Source: an uncultured Opitutales bacterium
GTDB taxonomy: Bacteria > Verrucomicrobiota > Verrucomicrobiia > Opitutales > Intestinicryptomonadaceae
NCBI GenBank assembly: GCA_900548185.1
Contig: URJJ01000033.1
Span: 1-26,398 of the forward strand
Direction of reading: 5' to 3'
DNA length: 26,398 bases
Shown here: piece after piece, positions 22,609 to 26,398 of the stretch
Layout: each line of letters opens with the position of its first letter
Numbering within the stretch: the first letter of the stretch is position 1
The notes under the pieces: model-generated
What the model saw: only the letters and a program-made list of their open reading frames with translations
What the model was told of the DNA's origin: nothing
Databases searched by the model: none
Made by a program: the position numbers and the translations under genes

Positions 22609-25307
22609 TGTTCAAACTCCAGAAATTTTGAAATTTCGCCGGAAAACCCGAAGATTTCGGGATAGTCCGAACCGATGGGGGAGGCGTCGTCCGGGGTGAA
22701 GCTGCGCGCCCTTATTGCAAGCGCGATTTCCTCCGCCTTTTCAAGGGCCGATTCCCGCTGCCCGGGCGAAATATCCCACACGTCTATGCGCGTCTTGTCC
22801 GCGCTTTTGGGCAGCAGGAAGTAGGCGGCGAGGGAGCAGGGCCTGCCGAACTTTTTTGAGGCGCTCTCGGCGTAAAGCGGGAGCTGGAGGTCCTTCCAGG
22901 CTATTCCCCCGCCGGGGGCCGGCCTGGCCTTCGTGTGCGCCGCCTCCGGGGAGGAAACTCCCCGGCGCGTCTCGGGGGAGTCTATGGTCTTGTAATCTAC
23001 CACCATCAGCTCCCCGTCCGGCCCCTCGTCTATCCGGTCTATGCGCGCCCTGACGGGGAACCCCCCGAACGAGAGGTTGCCGTAGTCGGTTTCGGTTGCG
23101 ACCGTCCTCCAGCCTGCGGCCCTGTGTTCGGCTTCCGCGCGCGCGGCGGCCCTGAGCCTCTGGAGGAGGAAATGCTTTTGAAATAGCGCGGCCGGGGGCG
23201 GCGAAAACCCGAACGAGGCGCGGAATTCCGACTCCAGCGCGGAACTCAACACCCCGAAAATCCCCTCCTCGCCGCAGTCGCGGTATTCCGCCAGCTCCTG
23301 GAACGCCGCATGGACAAGGGTTCCGCTTTCCATCGCGTCAAGCTCGCGCTTTTCCAGGTCAAACGGCCTCATTTTCAGCACGCGCCCAATGTAAAATTCA
23401 AACGGGCAGCGGATGTACGCCTTGAAGTCGGTCGCGCTCAGGGCTTCCGGCAGCGGGGCCTTGGGAACCTTCAGCTTCCAGGAGCTTGAAAACGCCGAGG
23501 CGGAGCCTTCGGAGGCGGTTTCTGAAAAGAGCGCGGCGGCCCTGGCTGCGAGCGAGCTCCTCGCAGTCTGCATGAGAAGCGGGGAGGGCATGAGCGGCGC
23601 GCCGTCGAAGTCCGCCTTTGGGGCGTAAAACTCCACCGAGCCGCAGGGCTTCCTGGATTCCAGCAGGGCCCAGGCGAAATATGCGTCGCGGTCCCGCCTC
23701 GCAGACGACGGCCTGACGCCGAGGAGCTCGCGAAGGGAGTCGGGCATGAAGGCGTCGCCGGAGGCGCTTTCGGGCACCTTGCCGCCGCTGAAGTCGGCGA
23801 TGAAAAGGCGCGGGGCGTACGACCAGAAAATTTCGAGCCAGTTTTGCACGGGCACGCTGCCCTCGGGGCGCGCGCCGCAGGAGATGCTCTCGTCGCAGAA
23901 TCTCGCGAGTTCGTCGGCGGTTTCCCATGCGGGCCTTTCGCCGAATGATTTTTCTGCTGCTGCGGCGCGCCGCAGGCCGGCGCGCAGGGCGTTGCGGGCG
24001 GCGGGCGCGAGCGGGTCGAGGGAGGGGGCTGAAAAGGCGGTTTTTTCGAGGGTTTCCAGGATGCCGCGCGCGCCCGGGAGGGTCCCGATAATCCCGTCTG
24101 CGCACTCGAAAAGGGCGCGTTCGCGGGAGCCGGGGCGGGAGCGGGCGATGGCGTTTTTCAGGTCGCGGCAGAGCATCCCCGCCCTGTACTTGTCGCATAT
24201 CCCGAGGGCGTCGGATGCTGCGGTTCCGGAGCTTTCGCACACTGCCCAAAGCATCGGGCCGGTCCGCATTAGCGCGCAGAATTCGGAAAATCCGGGGCTT
24301 TTCAGGTATGCGGAAAGCGCCCTTAAAAACGCGAAAACCCCGCTTTCAGACAGCGCCCTTCCGGCGGGGGAAAAGCCTTCAAGCCCCGCGCGCCCGAGGG
24401 CTGACAGCATTTCGCGCGCGCCGTCCCCGTCCTCGCAGGACACTGCGCAGCAGCTTCCGGAAAATTCCGCCGCCCGGCGCGCCACTGCCGCCGCCTGCGC
24501 GCGCCTGTCGGGCGGGGTGAATATGCTTTTATCGGGTATTTCAAGCTCCCGGTGCGCCCACTTGCCGGGCGCAGGGCGCCCCCAGCCGTCGAAGTCGCCC
24601 CGCGAAATCCCGAAGGCTGCCGCGCGTATTTCCGCGCCGCCGCGCTCGAGGGACTCCAGCATAGTGAAAAATACGGGGGGGGCGTCTGCCACGCCCAGCA
24701 GGAACACCCTGTCAGCTTCAATGGGCGGGTTTTGGGCGGCTTTTGCCAGGGCCGACGCGCGGTCCGCCTTGCCGCAGGATGCGAGCAGGGAGGCGTACCT
24801 CTCCTCTATCCTTGCGAGGTCGCGCCACCTGCGGGCGTCCGGCATGGATTCCGCCTCAAGCGCCCCGGCGGCGTCCGCGAAGGATTTGCCGGCCTCCGCG
24901 CAAAGGGATTTGAGCCTCAAGAGCTTTTCCGCCAGGGCCGAGGCGTTCGCCCCCGAGACCGGCCCGTTGGGAAGCAGCGCAGCGCAGGACGTCCCTTCGG
25001 ACTCCACCGCTTCCCGCATCGCAGCCGACTCCTCGAAGCGGTCGGCCGTGCCCGCCGCGGGAAGCGCAAGCTCCATGAAAGTTTCGGGCGTAAGAAACTC
25101 AATCCCCGACACGCCGCATCCCTCCCTGCGTGCTGCGGACTCTGCGAGCGCCGCAGCCGCAGACCGCGCCGCCTGCCTCGTGGGCGCGACTGCGAAGGTT
25201 CGGGGGAAGTCGCACGCGCCGCGGCGCGGGGCCAGGGCTTCAAAAAGGAATTCGGCGGCTCCGCCTGAAAACGGCATGCGCGGGGGCAGTATGGAAATTT
25301 CGGGCAT
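22605..25307 (-). CDS. addB: AddB-type PD-(D/E)XK exonuclease subunit, apparently lacking the Fe-S cysteine cluster
   Basis: The protein is 900 aa. The N-terminus (ILPPRMPFSGGAAEFLFEAL, then TFAVAPTRQAARSA) has no Walker A, like the AddB of alphaproteobacteria. The C-terminal nuclease starts at SATDFKAYIRCPFEFYIG (from 625) and contains SGTLVHAAFQEL (His667), ARIDRID (Asp757), VVDYKT (Asp771, Lys773) and LQLPLYA, so the nuclease looks active. The Cys of RCPF (Cys635), the usual first iron-sulphur ligand, is kept. The C-terminal CxxCxxxxxC trio is absent: the matching stretch reads PIGSDYPEIFGF (877-888), with Pro, Ser and Phe in the Cys positions. The gene is coupled to addA. GATATATAAA precedes the ATG and no Shine-Dalgarno is seen. 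Confidence 0.9.
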   Translation of the reverse strand: MPEISILPPRMPFSGGAAEFLFEALAPRRGACDFPRTFAVAPTRQAARSAAAALAESAARREGCGVSGIEFLTPETFMELALPAAGTADRFEESAAMREAVESEGTSCAALLPNGPVSGANASALAEKLLRLKSLCAEAGKSFADAAGALEAESMPDARRWRDLARIEERYASLLASCGKADRASALAKAAQNPPIEADRVFLLGVADAPPVFFTMLESLERGGAEIRAAAFGISRGDFDGWGRPAPGKWAHRELEIPDKSIFTPPDRRAQAAAVARRAAEFSGSCCAVSCEDGDGAREMLSALGRAGLEGFSPAGRALSESGVFAFLRALSAYLKSPGFSEFCALMRTGPMLWAVCESSGTAASDALGICDKYRAGMLCRDLKNAIARSRPGSRERALFECADGIIGTLPGARGILETLEKTAFSAPSLDPLAPAARNALRAGLRRAAAAEKSFGERPAWETADELARFCDESISCGARPEGSVPVQNWLEIFWSYAPRLFIADFSGGKVPESASGDAFMPDSLRELLGVRPSSARRDRDAYFAWALLESRKPCGSVEFYAPKADFDGAPLMPSPLLMQTARSSLAARAAALFSETASEGSASAFSSSWKLKVPKAPLPEALSATDFKAYIRCPFEFYIGRVLKMRPFDLEKRELDAMESGTLVHAAFQELAEYRDCGEEGIFGVLSSALESEFRASFGFSPPPAALFQKHFLLQRLRAAARAEAEHRAAGWRTVATETDYGNLSFGGFPVRARIDRIDEGPDGELMVVDYKTIDSPETRRGVSSPEAAHTKARPAPGGGIAWKDLQLPLYAESASKKFGRPCSLAAYFLLPKSADKTRIDVWDISPGQRESALEKAEEIALAIRARSFTPDDASPIGSDYPEIFGFSGEISKFLEFEQ

Positions 25308-25313
25308 ACCCTT

Positions 25314-25344
25314 TATATATCTCCCCTGTGCCCCAATCTTTCAA
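25314..25344 (-). promoter_or_regulatory. Possible addB promoter
   Basis: On the minus strand TTGAAA (25344-25339) is followed after 19 bases by TATATA (25319-25314), only six bases before the addB ATG. The resulting message would be nearly leaderless. Confidence 0.4.
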
Positions 25345-25435
25345 ACGTTTTTTGCCGGGGCTCTGTTTTTTGCGTTTTTGCGTCCGGGCGGAGAATGGTG
25401 TTGCAAAGCGCCCGTCCGCGTGTGAAATACGGAAA

Positions 25436-26290
25436 ATGGACATAAGGGTGCTTTTTTCGGACTGGGGCGAATACGAGCTTCTCGACTGCGGCGGGCGCCA
25501 GAAGCTGGAACGCTTCGGCGGCGTGGTGGTGATAAGGAGCGAGCCCAAGGCGTGGTGGGGCAGGTCCAGGCCCGAACTTTGGGCTTCGGCCGATGCGAGG
25601 TACCTGGACGACGACAGGAAAAACGCGCGCTGGCAGTTCATGTCCAGGGATTTGCGCGCGCCCGTGCTGGATTTCTGCGGCATAAAGTTTGCCACGAAGT
25701 TCATGGACGGCTCCAAGCACCTCGGCGTCTTTCCGGAACAGTCGCCGCACTGGGAGTTCATCGCCCGCGAAGCCTCGCTGCGCCCCGGGGCAAAGGTTCT
25801 GAACCTGTTCGGGTACACCGGGGCCGCGACCCTCGTTGCCGCGAAAAACGGCTGCTCGGCGACCCATGTCGACGCCTCCAAGCCGTCCGTGGACTGGGCG
25901 CGCAAGAACCAGGCCCTCAGCGGACTGTCCTCCGCCCCCGTCCGCTGGATAGTGGACGACGCCCTGAAATTCGCCCAGCGCGAAGCCCGGCGCGGCTCGA
26001 AGTACGACGCCATAATCCTCGACCCTCCGGCCTTCGGAAGGGGGCCTAAAAACGAGCTTTGGAAGCTTGAAAAGATGCTTCCGGAGCTGTTGGCGGCCTG
26101 CTCCGGGATACTGTCGGAAAACCCGATGTTTGTGCTTATGACGCTCTATTCGATAGACGCCTCCCCGATAATGGCGCGCAACATGCTCTCCGAATACTTC
26201 CCGAAACTGCGCGCCGAGTGCGGCGAGCTCGCGCTCCCGTGCCCCCCCCGGCCACTTCCGCTTTCGCTCTGGGCGCTCGCCCGGCCCTGA
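25436..26290 (+). CDS. Class I SAM-dependent methyltransferase, RlmI/COG1092-like
   Basis: The protein is 284 aa. The SAM-binding motif I is VLNLFGYTGAATLVAAKNG (from 121), followed by HVDASKPSVDWARKN and the catalytic-type motif IV LDPPAFGRG (about 195-203). EQSPHWEFI just before the fold is typical of COG1092 proteins. The C-terminus GELALPCPPRPLPLSLWALA fits the family end, so the gene is complete despite being close to the contig end. It lacks the N-terminal PUA domain of RlmI. Relatives methylate cytosines in 23S rRNA, but the target here is not readable. The ATG at 25436 was chosen; the frame is open upstream as a shadow of addB. It is divergent from addB. An eight-C run (about 26257) lies in its 3' end but seems not to shift the frame. 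Confidence 0.88.
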   Translation: MDIRVLFSDWGEYELLDCGGRQKLERFGGVVVIRSEPKAWWGRSRPELWASADARYLDDDRKNARWQFMSRDLRAPVLDFCGIKFATKFMDGSKHLGVFPEQSPHWEFIAREASLRPGAKVLNLFGYTGAATLVAAKNGCSATHVDASKPSVDWARKNQALSGLSSAPVRWIVDDALKFAQREARRGSKYDAIILDPPAFGRGPKNELWKLEKMLPELLAACSGILSENPMFVLMTLYSIDASPIMARNMLSEYFPKLRAECGELALPCPPRPLPLSLWALARP

Positions 26291-26367
26291 TGGACCGGGC
26301 TGCGGCCTTTTTCACCGCTTCGCTCGCCTGCCTCGGCAGCAGGGGGGGGGCATGGCCAAAGCCGGGA
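26290..26367 (+). CDS. Possible start of a next gene, truncated at the contig end
   Basis: An ATG at 26290-26292 overlaps the methyltransferase stop (TGATG), a common coupling arrangement. It reads MDRAAAFFTASLACLGSRGG and stays open to the adapter junction. A nine-G run (26342-26350) lies inside it and could contain a length error. Too little is present to name it. Confidence 0.3.
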
Positions 26368-26398
26368 CTGTCTCTTATACACATCTCCGAGCCCACGA
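26368..26398. other. Nextera transposase adapter sequence (artefact)
   Basis: CTGTCTCTTATACACATCT (26368-26386) is the 19-base Tn5 mosaic end used in Nextera libraries. The next 12 bases (CCGAGCCCACGA) match the read-2-side adapter. These 31 bases are not part of the genome. Confidence 0.98.

Noticed and set aside
23746..25425. A 559-codon plus-strand open frame opposite addB
   Set aside because: It is Ser/Ala/Arg-rich low-complexity sequence antisense to a well-supported gene.

Overview
The window is GC-rich bacterial DNA, densely packed with short gene gaps and no rRNA, tRNA, CRISPR array or insertion sequence that I can see. The gene content suggests a Verrucomicrobiota-like (PVC) bacterium, possibly a gut Opitutales lineage. 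The pointers are an exported DUF1080 protein beside a Tat-exported Gfo/Idh/MocA oxidoreductase, a lipoprotein GH92 mannosidase, a divergent type II pseudopilin, and many starts without a Shine-Dalgarno sequence. This assignment is inference from gene types only. The last 31 bases are Nextera sequencing adapter, so this is the raw end of a metagenomic or draft contig.

Layout: 104-1334 (+) holds a GspG-like pseudopilin and a stand-alone CinA C-terminal domain protein. 1536-5208 (+) is a three-gene operon of exported proteins: DUF1080 hydrolase, Tat-signal Gfo/Idh/MocA oxidoreductase and a HEAT-repeat protein, ending in a strong terminator. 5369-5818 is a 156-bp, three-copy tandem repeat full of hairpins. 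It lies downstream of a minus-strand operon (9221 to 5808): PfkB kinase, proA, an AsmA-like membrane protein and purN. 9303-12767 holds a GH92 alpha-mannosidase lipoprotein (-) divergent from a NagA-type deacetylase (+). A small ribbon-helix-helix-like gene (12850-13092, +) with its own terminator follows. 13149-14970 (-) is a TIGR01777 epimerase overlapping a UV-damage endonuclease (UvsE). 15543-16079 (-) is a PduO-type cobalamin adenosyltransferase with gene-poor DNA on both sides. 16592-19312 (-) is prs-argS. 19507-25307 (-) is an addB-addA recombination nuclease operon. 25436-26290 (+) is an RlmI-like methyltransferase, divergent from addB.

Functionally the window mixes housekeeping (PRPP, purine, proline, arginyl-tRNA, B12), DNA repair (AddAB, UvsE) and glycan use. 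The glycan genes are the putative 3-keto-glycoside operon, GH92 and NagA. All long genes appear intact.

The most unusual items are the hairpin-rich tandem repeat after purN, the exported DUF1080/oxidoreductase/HEAT trio, an AddB whose C-terminal iron-sulphur cysteines all appear to be replaced, and a set of SD-less genes whose start codons abut TATA-like sequence.
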